Assembly: GCF_001403735.1 (NCBI RefSeq)
Contig: NZ_CXPG01000020.1
Location: 682,001 to 746,000, forward strand
Source of the DNA: Jannaschia rubra
GTDB lineage: Bacteria > Pseudomonadota > Alphaproteobacteria > Rhodobacterales > Rhodobacteraceae
DNA: 64,000 nucleotides
Reading direction: 5' to 3'
Below the pieces are notes generated by a model, which was not told where the DNA came from, made no database searches, and worked only from the letters and a program-made list of their open reading frames with translations. Below, piece after piece: positions 9,322 through 20,224 of the stretch; within the stretch, counting starts at the first letter, position 1; the number at the start of each line of letters is the position of its first letter. Both the position numbers and the translations under genes were made by a program.

Positions 9322-10347
9322 TTGGCCCTGATTCTCGCACCCGACGAAAAGACCGCGATCCAGCTGGATTTTCCCGACAACCGCCTGATGATCGACCTCG
9401 TCGGCCCCCACGGCGCCCATCTGGCGCAGGTGGAGCAGATCATGGGCGTCCAGATCGTGCATCGCGGCAACACCCTGATCGTCAGCGGCGAGACCGCGCA
9501 GGAGGCCGAAAGGGTGCTGAATGCGCTCTATGCCCGGCTGGAGGACGGCCGGCAGGTGGACATGGGCGCCATCGACGGCCTGATCCGCCTGCGCGCCGAT
9601 GAGGATGCGGAGGGCGCGCGCGACGGCGACCAGACCGAGATGTTCGCCGGCCCCGCGCTGGAGATCCGCACCCGCAAGAAGACGATGGAGCCGCGGACCG
9701 AGGCGCAGAAGGCTTATACCCGCGCGCTGCTGGAAAACGAGCTGACCTTCGGCATCGGACCGGCGGGCACCGGCAAGACCTATATCGCCGTGGCCGTCGC
9801 CGTGTCGAAGTTCATCGCGGGCGAAGTCGACCGCATCATCCTGACGCGCCCCGCGGTCGAGGCGGGCGAGAAGCTGGGCTTCCTGCCCGGCACGCAGGAC
9901 GACAAGATCGACCCCTACATGCAGCCGCTCTACGATGCGTTGAACGATTTCCTGCCGGGCAAGCAGCTTGCCAAGCTGCGCGAGGAGAAGCGGGTCGAGA
10001 TCGCGCCTTTGGCCTTCATGCGCGGGCGCACCCTGTCCAATGCTTTCGTCATCCTCGACGAGGCGCAGAACGCCACGACGATGCAGATGAAGATGTTCCT
10101 GACCCGCCTGGGGCAGGGGTCGCGCATGGCGATCACCGGCGACCGGACGCAGGTCGACCTGCCGCGCGGGGTGTATTCCGGGCTGCGCGACGCGGAGCGG
10201 ATCCTGGCCGGGGTGCCGGGGATCAGCTTCAACTACTTCACCGCGTCCGACGTGGTGCGGCATCCGCTGGTGGCGAAGATCATCACCGCCTACGAGGCCG
10301 AGGACACCCGCCGCGAGGTGGTCCGTGAACGCGAGACGCAGGCGTGA
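9322..10347 (+). CDS. PhoH family protein (ATPase)
   Basis: A 341-residue protein: a KH-like N-terminal region (about 15-80) followed by the PhoH P-loop NTPase domain, with Walker A GPAGTGKT near 147-154 and Walker B VILDEAQN near 243-250. The family is linked to RNA metabolism together with YbeY. The start is a TTG at 9322 with AAGGAA seven bases upstream; there is no ATG close to the conserved N-terminus. Its stop overlaps the start of the RraB-like gene (GTGA), indicating translational coupling in the phoH-rraB-ybeY-corC-lnt string. Confidence 0.93.
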   Translation: MALILAPDEKTAIQLDFPDNRLMIDLVGPHGAHLAQVEQIMGVQIVHRGNTLIVSGETAQEAERVLNALYARLEDGRQVDMGAIDGLIRLRADEDAEGARDGDQTEMFAGPALEIRTRKKTMEPRTEAQKAYTRALLENELTFGIGPAGTGKTYIAVAVAVSKFIAGEVDRIILTRPAVEAGEKLGFLPGTQDDKIDPYMQPLYDALNDFLPGKQLAKLREEKRVEIAPLAFMRGRTLSNAFVILDEAQNATTMQMKMFLTRLGQGSRMAITGDRTQVDLPRGVYSGLRDAERILAGVPGISFNYFTASDVVRHPLVAKIITAYEAEDTRREVVRERETQA

Positions 10348-10697
10348 CCTTCGACTACGCCGCGCAGAAGGCCGAGACCGAGCGCCTGTGGGCCGAGATG
10401 TCGGCGGCGCACGACCTGCCGGCCGAAGGCAGGCTCGACCTGCATTTCTTCCCCGACGGGGCGGATGCGGATGCCACCGAGTTCATGGGCTGGCTGGAGG
10501 ACAACGGCTTCGAGGTGGAGCATTACCCCGCCGACGACGACCCCGAGGAGGGTGACGACGGGCGCGAGACGATCGAGGCGCAGACGGGCGTGATGCCCCT
10601 GTCGCCCGCCACCATCCATGCGGAGGAGCGGCGGACGACCGAGGCGGCATTGCGCTTCGGCTTTCGCCCCGACGGCTGGGGGTTCATGGGCGCATGA
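10344..10697 (+). CDS. RraB-like protein (ribonuclease E inhibitor RraB family)
   Basis: A 117-residue acidic protein. The N-terminal LHFFPDGADADATEFMGWLEDNGFEVE and the C-terminal LRFGFRPDGWGFMGA follow the RraB pattern, in which a small alpha/beta protein ends in a DGWG motif. In gammaproteobacteria RraB binds RNase E and changes its target choice; here that role is inferred. The GTG start at 10344 overlaps the phoH stop, and its own stop overlaps the ybeY ATG (ATGA), so it is translated as part of an RNA-processing operon, which supports an RNA-related job. Confidence 0.7.
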   Translation: MTFDYAAQKAETERLWAEMSAAHDLPAEGRLDLHFFPDGADADATEFMGWLEDNGFEVEHYPADDDPEEGDDGRETIEAQTGVMPLSPATIHAEERRTTEAALRFGFRPDGWGFMGA

Positions 10698-11152
10698 GCG
10701 TCGAGATCGTGCTGGAGGACGCCCGCTGGACCGCGCTGGACCGGCTGGCCCAGGTCGCCGTTCCCGCCGCGCTGGCTCATCTGCCGGCAGGGTGGGAAGT
10801 GGTGGTGATGGGCTGCGACGACGCGCGCATCGCCGATCTGAACGCAGGGTTCCGCGGCAAGGCGCAGCCCACCAACGTCCTGTCCTGGCCATCGGAGGAC
10901 CGCGATCCGGATCTGCCGCCGCGGGACATGGAACTGGGCGACATCGCCATCAGTTTCGATACATGCGCCCGCGAGGCCGCCGAACAGGGCAAGGCGTTCG
11001 ACGCCCATGTGATCCACCTTCTGGTGCACGCGACGCTGCATCTTCTGGGCCACGACCACCTGGACGACGGCGAAGCGGCGCGCATGGAACAGCTGGAGGT
11101 GGCGATCCTGGGCCGATTGGGTTTCCCCGATCCCTATGCATCTGCTACATGA
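10694..11152 (+). CDS. ybeY: Endoribonuclease YbeY (rRNA maturation factor)
   Basis: A 152-residue single-strand endoribonuclease needed for 16S rRNA 3'-end maturation and ribosome quality control. The zinc-binding signature HLLVHATLHLLGHDH near the C-terminus (family form HGxLHLxGyDH) is complete, and the LN-x-x-FRGKAQPTNVLSWP segment typical of YbeY is present. It overlaps the RraB-like gene by four bases. Confidence 0.95.
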   Translation: MSVEIVLEDARWTALDRLAQVAVPAALAHLPAGWEVVVMGCDDARIADLNAGFRGKAQPTNVLSWPSEDRDPDLPPRDMELGDIAISFDTCAREAAEQGKAFDAHVIHLLVHATLHLLGHDHLDDGEAARMEQLEVAILGRLGFPDPYASAT

Positions 11153-11200
11153 ATCGCGCCGGACCCAGATCCGGCCATGACAGGAGGGCCACCGGGTCCG

Positions 11201-12082
11201 ATGGACAACGACGGATCGTCTAGCGCCGCGCAGGGCGCGCAGGACGGAAATTCATACGACGGCGGGCCGATCGGCCCGCGCCCCGGCTTCATCGCCCGCG
11301 TCTTCGGCGGGCTTCTGACCGACCCCGACAGCGGCGACGGCGCCCCCGCGCAGGCCGGTGCGCGGACGATGCCGGGCTTGCTGAACCTGCGGCTCAAGCG
11401 GTTGGACGACGTGCTGATCCCGCGGGCCGAGGTGGTGGCGGTGCCCATCGACATCTCCCTGCCCGATCTGGTCGCCCGCTTCCGCGAAACGGGCATGACC
11501 CGCATCCCCGTGTTCGAGGGCACGCTGGACGAGCCCCTGGGCATGATCCACCTGAAAGACCTGGCGCTGAACCACGGGTTCAACGGCGACCGGGACAAAC
11601 TGTTCGAATTGCGGCCGCTATTGCGGAACCTGATCTATGCGCCGCCGTCCATGCCCATCGGCGTGCTGCTGGCCAAGATGCAGACGCAGCGCACGCATAT
11701 GGCGCTGGTCATCGACGAATACGGCGGCGTGGACGGGTTGGTCACGCTGGAGGATCTGATCGAACAGGTCATCGGCGAGATCGAGGACGAGCACGATCAG
11801 GAGGAAGGCAAGTTCTGGCGGCAGGAGAAATCCGGCTGCTATCTTGCCTTGGCCCGCACCCCCATCGACGACTTCCAGGAGGAGATCGGGTTCCGACTGG
11901 TCGACGAGGAGGACGAGGAGGAGATCGACACGCTGGGCGGTCTGGTCTTCATGCTGGCCGGTCGCATTCCGGCGCGGGGCGAGGTGATCCCCCACCCCTC
12001 GGGCGCCGAGATCGAGGTGGTCGACGCCGACCCCCGCCGGATTAAGCGCCTGCGCCTGCGGATGCCGCAGCAGGCCGCCTGA
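11201..12082 (+). CDS. CorC/HlyC family CBS-domain protein (hemolysin family protein)
   Basis: A 293-residue protein with paired CBS domains (about residues 60-185; LVARFRETGMTRIPVFEGTLDEPLGMIHLKD is the first) and a C-terminal CorC_HlyC domain with the IDEYGGVDGLVTLEDLIEQVIGEI segment. There are no membrane helices, so it is the soluble CorC type, associated with Mg2+/Co2+ efflux and membrane integrity. The start at 11201 was preferred over an in-frame ATG at 11177 because AGGAGG at 11182-11187 lies between them and homologues begin with a DGSS-like stretch; 11177 remains possible. Confidence 0.88.
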   Translation: MDNDGSSSAAQGAQDGNSYDGGPIGPRPGFIARVFGGLLTDPDSGDGAPAQAGARTMPGLLNLRLKRLDDVLIPRAEVVAVPIDISLPDLVARFRETGMTRIPVFEGTLDEPLGMIHLKDLALNHGFNGDRDKLFELRPLLRNLIYAPPSMPIGVLLAKMQTQRTHMALVIDEYGGVDGLVTLEDLIEQVIGEIEDEHDQEEGKFWRQEKSGCYLALARTPIDDFQEEIGFRLVDEEDEEEIDTLGGLVFMLAGRIPARGEVIPHPSGAEIEVVDADPRRIKRLRLRMPQQAA

Positions 12083-12083
12083 C

Positions 12084-13562
12084 TTGCACCGCCTGTCGTT
12101 TCTGGTGCCCATCGCGGCGGGGCTGGCCGCGGCCATGGGGCAGGCGCCCTGGGGCTGGTGGTGGCTGGCGTTGCCGGCGTTCGCACTGGGCATCTGGTCG
12201 ATCGCGGGCGCGCGGCGGCCGTTCGTCGCGGGCTTGCTGTTCGGGACGGCGCATTTCGCGCTGGCGCTGCACTGGATCGTCGAGCCGTTCCTGATCGACC
12301 CTGCCGTGACGGGTTGGCTGGCGCCCGTCGCGTTGCTCGGCATGGCGGCCGGGTTCGGGCTGTTCTGGGCGGTCGCGGGGTGGGCCGGGATGCGCCTGTT
12401 CCGGGGGCCCTTGGGCGTGGCATTGGCGCTGGCGGGGGTGGAGCTTCTGCGGTCCTACCTGTTCACGGGCTTTCCCTGGGCCTTGCCGGGGCACGTCCTG
12501 ATCGCATCGCCCGCGCTGCCGGCGGCATCGCTGGCGGGGGCGCACGGGCTGGGGCTGGCGGTGTTGCTGGGGGCGGGGTTGGTCGCGGGGCGGACGGTGC
12601 CGCGTGTGGCGGGGGGCGTCCTGCTCTGGCTGCTGCCGCTCGCCCTGGGGGCGGCGCTGCCGCCCGCGCCGCTTGCCCGGGCCGATGCGCCGGTGCTGCG
12701 GCTGATCCAGCCCAATGCGCCGCAGCACCTGAAGTGGGACCCGGAGTTCAGCTATGGCTTCTTCCGGCGGGGGCTGGAGGAGACGGCCGCGCCGCCCACG
12801 GGTCGCGCCCCCGACGCGGTGATCTGGCCCGAGACGGCCCTGCCGGAGCTTCTGCGGTTCTCGGACGACCTGCGTCCGGTCCTGTCGGCGGCGGCGGGCG
12901 GCGTGCCGGTGGTGATCGGGGCGCAACGCTATGGCGACGACGGACGGCCGCGCAATTCGCTGGTGATGCTGACCGGGGACGGCGGGGCCATCGCCACCGT
13001 CCACGACAAGTACCGGCTCGTCCCCTTCGGAGAGTTCCTGCCCATGCCCGGCCTGTTCGAGGCCATCGGCATCGGCCCCCTGGCCGCGCAGCTGGCGGGC
13101 GGTTACGCAGCAGGCGACGGCCCCGTCCTGATCGACGTGCCGGGGGTGGGCGACGTGTTGCCGCTGATCTGCTATGAGGCGATCTTCCCGCAGGAGGTCC
13201 GCCGCACCGGGCGGCCGCGTGCGATCCTTCATCTGACCAACGATGCTTGGTTCGGCACCGATGCCGGGCCGCAGCAGCATCTGGCGCTGGCGCAACTGCG
13301 CGCGGCGGAATCCGGCCTGCCGCTGTTTCGCGCGGCGAACACGGGCGTATCGGCGGCCATCGACGCGCGCGGCCGGGTACTGTCGTTCCTGCCCCTGGGA
13401 GAGGCGGGACACCTGGATGCGGCGCTGCCACCCGCGCTGCCGGTGACGCCATATGTGATCACAGGCGACTGGGCGGTGCTGGCGCTGCTCCTGGCGCTGG
13501 CGGCGGGTCTGTTCATGCGGGGGCGGTCGAATCCGGTTGTGCCCCGTGCCGAACGCCCCTAG
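12084..13562 (+). CDS. lnt: Apolipoprotein N-acyltransferase
   Basis: A 492-residue inner-membrane enzyme that adds the third acyl chain to lipoproteins. About six hydrophobic segments fill residues 1-200, then a nitrilase-fold domain follows with the catalytic glutamate in WPETALPELL (near 249), lysine in HDKYRLVPFGEF (near 309) and cysteine in PLICYEAIFP (near 365). A last hydrophobic helix ends the protein. The start is TTG at 12084, one base after the corC stop, which implies translational coupling. Confidence 0.95.
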   Translation: MHRLSFLVPIAAGLAAAMGQAPWGWWWLALPAFALGIWSIAGARRPFVAGLLFGTAHFALALHWIVEPFLIDPAVTGWLAPVALLGMAAGFGLFWAVAGWAGMRLFRGPLGVALALAGVELLRSYLFTGFPWALPGHVLIASPALPAASLAGAHGLGLAVLLGAGLVAGRTVPRVAGGVLLWLLPLALGAALPPAPLARADAPVLRLIQPNAPQHLKWDPEFSYGFFRRGLEETAAPPTGRAPDAVIWPETALPELLRFSDDLRPVLSAAAGGVPVVIGAQRYGDDGRPRNSLVMLTGDGGAIATVHDKYRLVPFGEFLPMPGLFEAIGIGPLAAQLAGGYAAGDGPVLIDVPGVGDVLPLICYEAIFPQEVRRTGRPRAILHLTNDAWFGTDAGPQQHLALAQLRAAESGLPLFRAANTGVSAAIDARGRVLSFLPLGEAGHLDAALPPALPVTPYVITGDWAVLALLLALAAGLFMRGRSNPVVPRAERP

Positions 13563-13573
13563 CCATTGGCCCG

Positions 13574-13620
13574 ACCGCCCCAACGGCTTCCTGAAGGGGC
13601 GGGAAACACGCATCGGAGCA
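13574..13620 (+). promoter_or_regulatory. SAM/SAH riboswitch controlling metK
   Basis: CCGCCCC (13575-13581) pairs perfectly with GGGGCGG (13596-13602). The loop holds AACGGCTTCCTG, matching the conserved core of the SAM/SAH riboswitch class, and GGAGCA follows at 13615-13620, immediately before the metK ATG at 13626. In this class the loop pyrimidines (CTTCC) form a pseudoknot with the GGAG Shine-Dalgarno when SAM or SAH binds, blocking translation. The class is known upstream of metK in Rhodobacterales, exactly this context. Confidence 0.9.
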
Positions 13621-13625
13621 TCCCC

Positions 13626-14810
13626 ATGAGCAGTCGCGAGAGTTATTCCTTCACCTCGGAATCGGTGTCCGAGGGGCATCCGGACAAGCTGTGCGACCGC
13701 ATCTCGGATGCCGTTCTCGACGCGCTGATCGCAGAGGAGCCGGAGGCCCGCGTCGCCTGCGAGACCTTCGCGACCACCAACCGCGTCCTCATCGGCGGCG
13801 AGATCAAGCTGTCGTCGGCGGAGCGTCTGGCGGACTGCATGGGCCGCGTCGAGGGGATCGCGCGGGAGTGCATCCGCGACATCGGCTATGAGCAGGAGAA
13901 GTTCCACCACGAGACGGTCGAGGTGACGAACCTGCTGCACAGCCAGTCGAACCACATCGGACAGGGCGTGGACGCGAGCGGCGACAAGCCCGAGGGCGCG
14001 GGCGACCAGGGCATCATGTTCGGCTATGCCTGCACCGAGACGGAGGCGCTGATGCCGGCCCCGATCCTGTTCGCCCATGCCGTCCTGCGCCGGCTGGCCG
14101 AGGCGCGGAAATCCGGGGCGGAGCCGACGCTGTTGCCCGACGCCAAGTCGCAACTGACGGTGCGCTATGAAAAGGGCGTGCCGGTCGCGGTGGATTCCAT
14201 CGTCCTGTCGCACCAGCACTGCGACGAGACCCAGACGCAGACCGACATCCGCGCCATCGTCGAGCCCTACATCCGCGAGGTGCTGCCCGATGGATGGCTG
14301 CACGACGACACGGTCTGGCACGTCAACCCGACCGGCATCTTCGTCATCGGCGGGCCGGACGGCGACGCGGGGCTGACGGGGCGCAAGATCATCGTCGACA
14401 CCTATGGCGGCGCCGCACCCCATGGCGGCGGGGCATTTTCCGGCAAGGACCCGACCAAGGTGGACCGGTCGGCCGCCTATGCCGCGCGTTACCTGGCGAA
14501 AAACGTGGTGGCGGCGGGGCTGGCCACGCGCTGCACGCTGCAACTGTCCTATGCGATCGGGGTGGCGGAGCCGCTGTCGCTCTATGTCAACACGCACGAC
14601 ACCGGGGCGGCGGACGAGGAAGCGATTGAGGTCGCGCTGCGCCGGGTCATGGACCTGACGCCGCGCGGCATCCGCACGCATCTGGGGCTGAACCGGCCGA
14701 TCTATCAGCGCACGGCGGCCTATGGCCATTTCGGACGCGCGCCCGACGCGGATGGCGGGTTTTCCTGGGAGAAGACCGACCTGGCGGAGGCCATCGCCGC
14801 CGCCGTCTGA
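13626..14810 (+). CDS. metK: S-adenosylmethionine synthetase
   Basis: A 394-residue enzyme that makes SAM from methionine and ATP. Family signatures are intact: [16 protein letters not shown] near residues 16-31, the [12 protein letters not shown] loop, and the [20 protein letters not shown]-loop-like motif near 267. The ATG at 13626 is fixed by the riboswitch-embedded ribosome site five bases upstream. Expression is expected to fall when SAM or SAH accumulates. It is convergent with ribD with three bases between stops. Confidence 0.97.
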   Translation: MSSRESYSFTSESVSEGHPDKLCDRISDAVLDALIAEEPEARVACETFATTNRVLIGGEIKLSSAERLADCMGRVEGIARECIRDIGYEQEKFHHETVEVTNLLHSQSNHIGQGVDASGDKPEGAGDQGIMFGYACTETEALMPAPILFAHAVLRRLAEARKSGAEPTLLPDAKSQLTVRYEKGVPVAVDSIVLSHQHCDETQTQTDIRAIVEPYIREVLPDGWLHDDTVWHVNPTGIFVIGGPDGDAGLTGRKIIVDTYGGAAPHGGGAFSGKDPTKVDRSAAYAARYLAKNVVAAGLATRCTLQLSYAIGVAEPLSLYVNTHDTGAADEEAIEVALRRVMDLTPRGIRTHLGLNRPIYQRTAAYGHFGRAPDADGGFSWEKTDLAEAIAAAV

Positions 14811-14813
14811 CGA

Positions 14814-15911
14814 TCAGGCGCGCTCCCACCGGTGCAGGACGTCGGGACCGAGACGCAGGACGTCGCGGAGGTGCAGGCGGGGTGCCTCGGCCAACGGGCC
14901 GACACCCATGGCGCCCAATGCAGGCGTGCCTTCGGCCCCGATCAGCAGCCCGGCGGTATAGCAGTCGAGCCGGTCCACCAGCCCGGCCGAGAGCAGCGAT
15001 GCGGCGAGCGTGCCGCCGCCTTCGCAGTAGATACGCGTAAGTCCCCGCTGACCGAGTTGCGCCAGCGCATCGACAAGGTCGATCTGGCCGACCGCATCGA
15101 TGGCGCAGGGGATCAGGGTGACGCCTTTGGCCATCAGGGCATCGCGCTGAAGCTGCGGCGCGGAGTCGGAGTGAAGCATCCATACGGGCGGGCCACCCGA
15201 GGTCAGCGCGGCCTCCACCGGCAGGCGAAGGTGGCGCGAGATCACGATGCGAAGCGGTTGCGGCCCCCGGGCATGGGCCGCCCCCATGCCGCGGACCGTG
15301 AGGCGGGGGTCGTCGGCCCGCGCGGTACCGGCACCGATGAGGATGGCGTCGTGGCACGCGCGCTCGGCATGGACATGGGCGCGGGCGGCAGGGCCGGTGA
15401 TCCACTGGCTTTCGCCGCTGGCCGTGGCGATACGCCCGTCGAGCGTCTGGGCGAGCTTCAGCGTCACCATGGGGCGGCCATGGCGCACAAGGGTCAGGAA
15501 CCCCTGTTGCAGGCGGGCGGCTGCATCGGCCATCACGCCTTCCACGACCTCGACCCCGGCGGCGCGGAGCCGCGCGATGCCGCCGCCGTCGACGCGGGGG
15601 TCGGGGTCGCGCAGGGCCACGACGACACGGGCAAGCCCCGCCGCGATCAGCGCATCGGCGCAGGGCGGGGTGCCGCCGTGGTGGGCGCAGGGTTCCAGCG
15701 TGACATGCGCCGTCGCCCCCCGCGCCGCCGCGCCGGCCTGCGCCAGCGCCTGCGGTTCGGCGTGGGGCCTGCCGCCGTCGGCGGTGCGCGCGCGGCCCAG
15801 CACGATGCCGTCGCGTTCGATGACGCAGCCCACGGCGGGGTTCGGCCAGGTGCGGCCCAGACCCCGCGCGGCCAGCGCCAGCGCATGGGCAATGAAGCGC
15901 GGGTCGGTCAC
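14814..15911 (-). CDS. ribD: Bifunctional riboflavin biosynthesis deaminase/reductase
   Basis: A 365-residue protein catalysing the second and third steps of riboflavin synthesis from GTP. The N-terminal CMP/dCMP-deaminase-like half has the zinc signature HAE (RPHAEPQAL, near residue 50) and PCAHHGGTPPCADALI; the C-terminal half is the NADPH-dependent reductase (MVTLKLAQTLDGRIATASGESQWI). The start is GTG at 15911, four bases downstream of the nrdR stop, so the two genes form an operon. No other rib gene is in the window. Confidence 0.94.
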   Translation of the reverse strand: MTDPRFIAHALALAARGLGRTWPNPAVGCVIERDGIVLGRARTADGGRPHAEPQALAQAGAAARGATAHVTLEPCAHHGGTPPCADALIAAGLARVVVALRDPDPRVDGGGIARLRAAGVEVVEGVMADAAARLQQGFLTLVRHGRPMVTLKLAQTLDGRIATASGESQWITGPAARAHVHAERACHDAILIGAGTARADDPRLTVRGMGAAHARGPQPLRIVISRHLRLPVEAALTSGGPPVWMLHSDSAPQLQRDALMAKGVTLIPCAIDAVGQIDLVDALAQLGQRGLTRIYCEGGGTLAASLLSAGLVDRLDCYTAGLLIGAEGTPALGAMGVGPLAEAPRLHLRDVLRLGPDVLHRWERA

Positions 15912-15915
15912 GGGA

Positions 15916-16380
15916 TCAGCCGTCGGCCGGAGGCGGGCGCAACTCGTGGACGAAATCCTCGAAATCGTCGGCGGCCTGGAAGTTCTTGTAGACGCTGGCG
16001 AAGCGGACGTAGGCCACGGTGTCGATGCGGGCGAGGCTCTCCATCACGATCTCGCCGATCTGCTTGGACTGGATGTCGGTGTCGCCCATGGATTCGAGCC
16101 GCCGCACGATGCCGGAAATCATCTGGTCGATGCGCTCCGGGTCGATGGGACGCTTCTGCATCGAGATGCGGATAGAGCGTTCGAGCTTGTCGCGGTCGAA
16201 ATCCTCGCGCTTGCCGGAGGACTTGATGACCACCAGATCGCGCAGCTGTACCCGTTCGTAGGTCGTGAACCGGCCCCCGCAGGACGGACAGAAGCGCCGC
16301 CGCCGGATCGCCACATGGTCCTCGGCCGGGCGGGAATCCTTGACCTGCGTGTCGACGTTTCCGCAGAAGGGGCAGCGCAT
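15916..16380 (-). CDS. nrdR: Transcriptional repressor NrdR
   Basis: A 154-residue regulator of ribonucleotide reductase genes. A four-cysteine zinc ribbon (Cys3, Cys6, Cys31, Cys34) is followed by an ATP-cone domain (about 49-139) that senses ATP/dATP. The start at 16380 is supported by GGAG seven bases upstream. The usual alphaproteobacterial pairing nrdR-ribD is seen here. NrdR boxes would be expected upstream of nrd genes, which are not in the window. Confidence 0.95.
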   Translation of the reverse strand: MRCPFCGNVDTQVKDSRPAEDHVAIRRRRFCPSCGGRFTTYERVQLRDLVVIKSSGKREDFDRDKLERSIRISMQKRPIDPERIDQMISGIVRRLESMGDTDIQSKQIGEIVMESLARIDTVAYVRFASVYKNFQAADDFEDFVHELRPPPADG

Positions 16381-16475
16381 GGGCGGTCTCCGGTGTTTGC
16401 CCGCCAGATTTCGCCGCCGGGTCCAGTGCTTGACGCGGCGCCACTGTGCCCCCCCATGGATGGGGTGGCAAGACC

Positions 16476-16892
16476 TCAGCCGAAGTGCGCCGCGACCTGC
16501 CGCCGGTGGGGGCCGTCGCGGTGTTCCACGAGGTAGACGCCCTGCCATGTGCCGAGCGCCATGCGCCCGTCCGTCACCGGGATGCCGAGCGAGGTGGGCA
16601 GGAGCATCGCCTTGATATGGCCGGGCATGTCGTCGGGCCCCTCGTAGGTGTGGGTGAGGTAAGACATCGACGGATCGGTGGTCGGCGGCACGAGGCGGCG
16701 CAGGAAGGCGGCGAGGTCGGTCTGCACGTCCCCGTCGGCGTTCTCCTGGATGAGCAGGCTCGCCGAGGTGTGGCGTACGAAGAGCGTGAGGAGGCCGGAG
16801 CGGGGGGGCAGCCAGGCGGCGACGCGGTCGGTGATCTCGGTCAGGCCGGGACCTCTGGTGTCGATGGCGAAGGTCGTCTGCATCGGCCGCAT
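16476..16892 (-). CDS. YjbQ family protein (UPF0047)
   Basis: A 138-residue member of the YjbQ/UPF0047 family. The core [20 protein letters not shown] and the C-terminal [19 protein letters not shown] with its metal-site histidines are conserved. The E. coli homologue has a weak thiamine-phosphate synthase activity, but the physiological role is not settled. An alternative start is three codons downstream (16883); neither has a good ribosome site. Confidence 0.88.
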   Translation of the reverse strand: MRPMQTTFAIDTRGPGLTEITDRVAAWLPPRSGLLTLFVRHTSASLLIQENADGDVQTDLAAFLRRLVPPTTDPSMSYLTHTYEGPDDMPGHIKAMLLPTSLGIPVTDGRMALGTWQGVYLVEHRDGPHRRQVAAHFG

Positions 16893-16985
16893 CTAGGCGG
16901 GATCGGACCGGCGGCAACGGGGCGGTTGACGCGAGGGCGGTGCGCGCCGCAGGCTGGCGGCGTCTGCAACAGGGAGGGACATGAC

Positions 16986-17189
16986 ATGAGCATCGCCCGC
17001 GTGACCGAGATTTCCGCCACTTCGTCCAAGAGCTTCGACGACGCCGTCGCTCAGGGCGTCAAGCGCGCCAACGAGACGCTTCGCAACGTCCAGAGTGCCT
17101 GGGTCAAGGAGCAGTATGTCCGGGTGTCGGACGGCAACATCGACCATTATCAGGTCAATATGATGGTGACGTTCATCCTCGAGGACTGA
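16986..17189 (+). CDS. Dodecin family flavin-binding protein
   Basis: A 67-residue protein whose length and sequence fit dodecins, dodecameric shells that bind and buffer flavins or CoA. The pattern [21 protein letters not shown] and the [16 protein letters not shown] segment, including the tryptophan that stacks on the flavin, are typical. GGGAGGG lies ten bases before ATG 16986. It sits near ribD on the opposite strand, which fits a flavin theme but may be chance. Confidence 0.9.
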   Translation: MSIARVTEISATSSKSFDDAVAQGVKRANETLRNVQSAWVKEQYVRVSDGNIDHYQVNMMVTFILED

Positions 17190-17261
17190 CACCGGACGGG
17201 GCGGGGAACCGCGGCCCCCGGTGGCGGCGTTTCCTCCCTGAACCCCAAAGGAGGATCGACC

Positions 17262-17432
17262 ATGACGACCGAACGCCGCGACCCTGCCCGCGACCCGAAG
17301 GCGCCGCAGAAGGTGCCCGCCGACAGCCCGGTGGGCACCACCCACGACCCCAATTCGGTGACCACGGGCACGGATGTCGAACCCGACGACAGGTATCCGC
17401 CCAAGACCGACGAGCCGAAGCGCGGCCGCTAG
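17262..17432 (+). CDS. Small hydrophilic protein of unknown function
   Basis: A 56-codon reading frame from ATG 17262 to TAG 17430-17432, preceded by a perfect AAAGGAGG (17248-17254) at ideal spacing. The product is rich in Asp, Pro, Lys and Thr (for example THDPNSVTTGTD) and probably disordered. Its stop codon overlaps the stop of the convergent lysE-type gene. No family is recognised; the strong ribosome site is the main support. Confidence 0.55.
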   Translation: MTTERRDPARDPKAPQKVPADSPVGTTHDPNSVTTGTDVEPDDRYPPKTDEPKRGR

Positions 17433-18058
17433 GCCACGCGGCGCAGGGTGGCGGTGACGACGCCCATGGCGACCAGCGCGCCGCCGCCCGCGCGCGACAA
17501 CCAGGTCAGCACCGCGGGCCGGCCGATGCGGGCGCGCAGCCTGTCGGCCAGAAGCGCGTAGCCCAGCGCATTGAGCGCGGCCAGGGCGACGAAGGTCGGG
17601 ATCAGGATGGCGAACTGCGGCAGCAGCGGCGCACCGGGCGCCACGAACTGCGGCACGAAGGCGATGAAGAAGGCGATGGATTTCGGGTTGAGTGCGGTGA
17701 CGGTCGCGGCGTGGCCGAACACGCTTCGCGCGCTGGTCTGCGTGAGGTCCGCCGGATCGGGCGAGGCCGCGGCGGGCCTGCTGCGGATCAACCTGACGCC
17801 GAGCCAGACGAGATAGACCGCGCCGACCCATTTCAGCACCGTGAACAGCGTGGCCGACGCGAGGACCAGCGCGCCGAGCCCCATGAGCGACGCCGTCATG
17901 GCGATCGCGTCGCCCATGGCGACGCCTACGACGGTGGCGAGCGCCACGCGACGTCCCTGGCTCAGGGCATAGCCGAGGACCATGAGGACCGTGGGGCCGG
18001 GGATCAGGAGGAGCGCGGTGGAGGCCGCGACGAAGGCGAGCCAGATGTGGATGTCCAT
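17429..18058 (-). CDS. LysE/RhtB family amino-acid exporter
   Basis: A 209-residue membrane protein with five to six hydrophobic helices. The LIPGPTVLMVLGYALSQGRR segment after the first helix and the LNPKSIAFFIAF motif are signatures of LysE/RhtB translocators, which export amino acids or homoserine lactone-like compounds. The substrate cannot be told from sequence. The start at 18058 was chosen because the first helix begins three residues later. It lies downstream of rpoD, separated by strong hairpins. Confidence 0.92.
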   Translation of the reverse strand: MDIHIWLAFVAASTALLLIPGPTVLMVLGYALSQGRRVALATVVGVAMGDAIAMTASLMGLGALVLASATLFTVLKWVGAVYLVWLGVRLIRSRPAAASPDPADLTQTSARSVFGHAATVTALNPKSIAFFIAFVPQFVAPGAPLLPQFAILIPTFVALAALNALGYALLADRLRARIGRPAVLTWLSRAGGGALVAMGVVTATLRRVA

Positions 18059-18124
18059 GCGCCGTCCCTCTCCCGGTTCAGGGGAGGGAGCCACGGAATC
18101 CGAAGCGCGTAAAGGGGTGTCGGT

Positions 18125-18145
18125 CGCCGGGGGAGGCCCCCGGCG
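18125..18145 (-). terminator. Hairpin downstream of rpoD
   Basis: Perfect 9-bp stem CGCCGGGGG / CCCCCGGCG with a 3-nt loop, six bases beyond the rpoD stop codon. No T-run follows on the minus strand, so it may stop transcription weakly or stabilise the mRNA 3' end. Confidence 0.5.
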
Positions 18146-18150
18146 GCGGC

Positions 18151-20142
<1,992 letters not shown>

Positions 20143-20224
20143 CGCCGCGCTCCGTTCAGGGAGTGATTCTTCGTGTAGGTCAGGGCGAATCACTAGCGCG
20201 AATCGCCGGGCTCCGCACCCCGAA

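Noticed and set aside
12042-14729. 895-codon minus-strand reading frame across lnt and metK
   Set aside because: Antisense shadow: Arg/Gln/Pro-rich, and it would run across a riboswitch and two intact genes.
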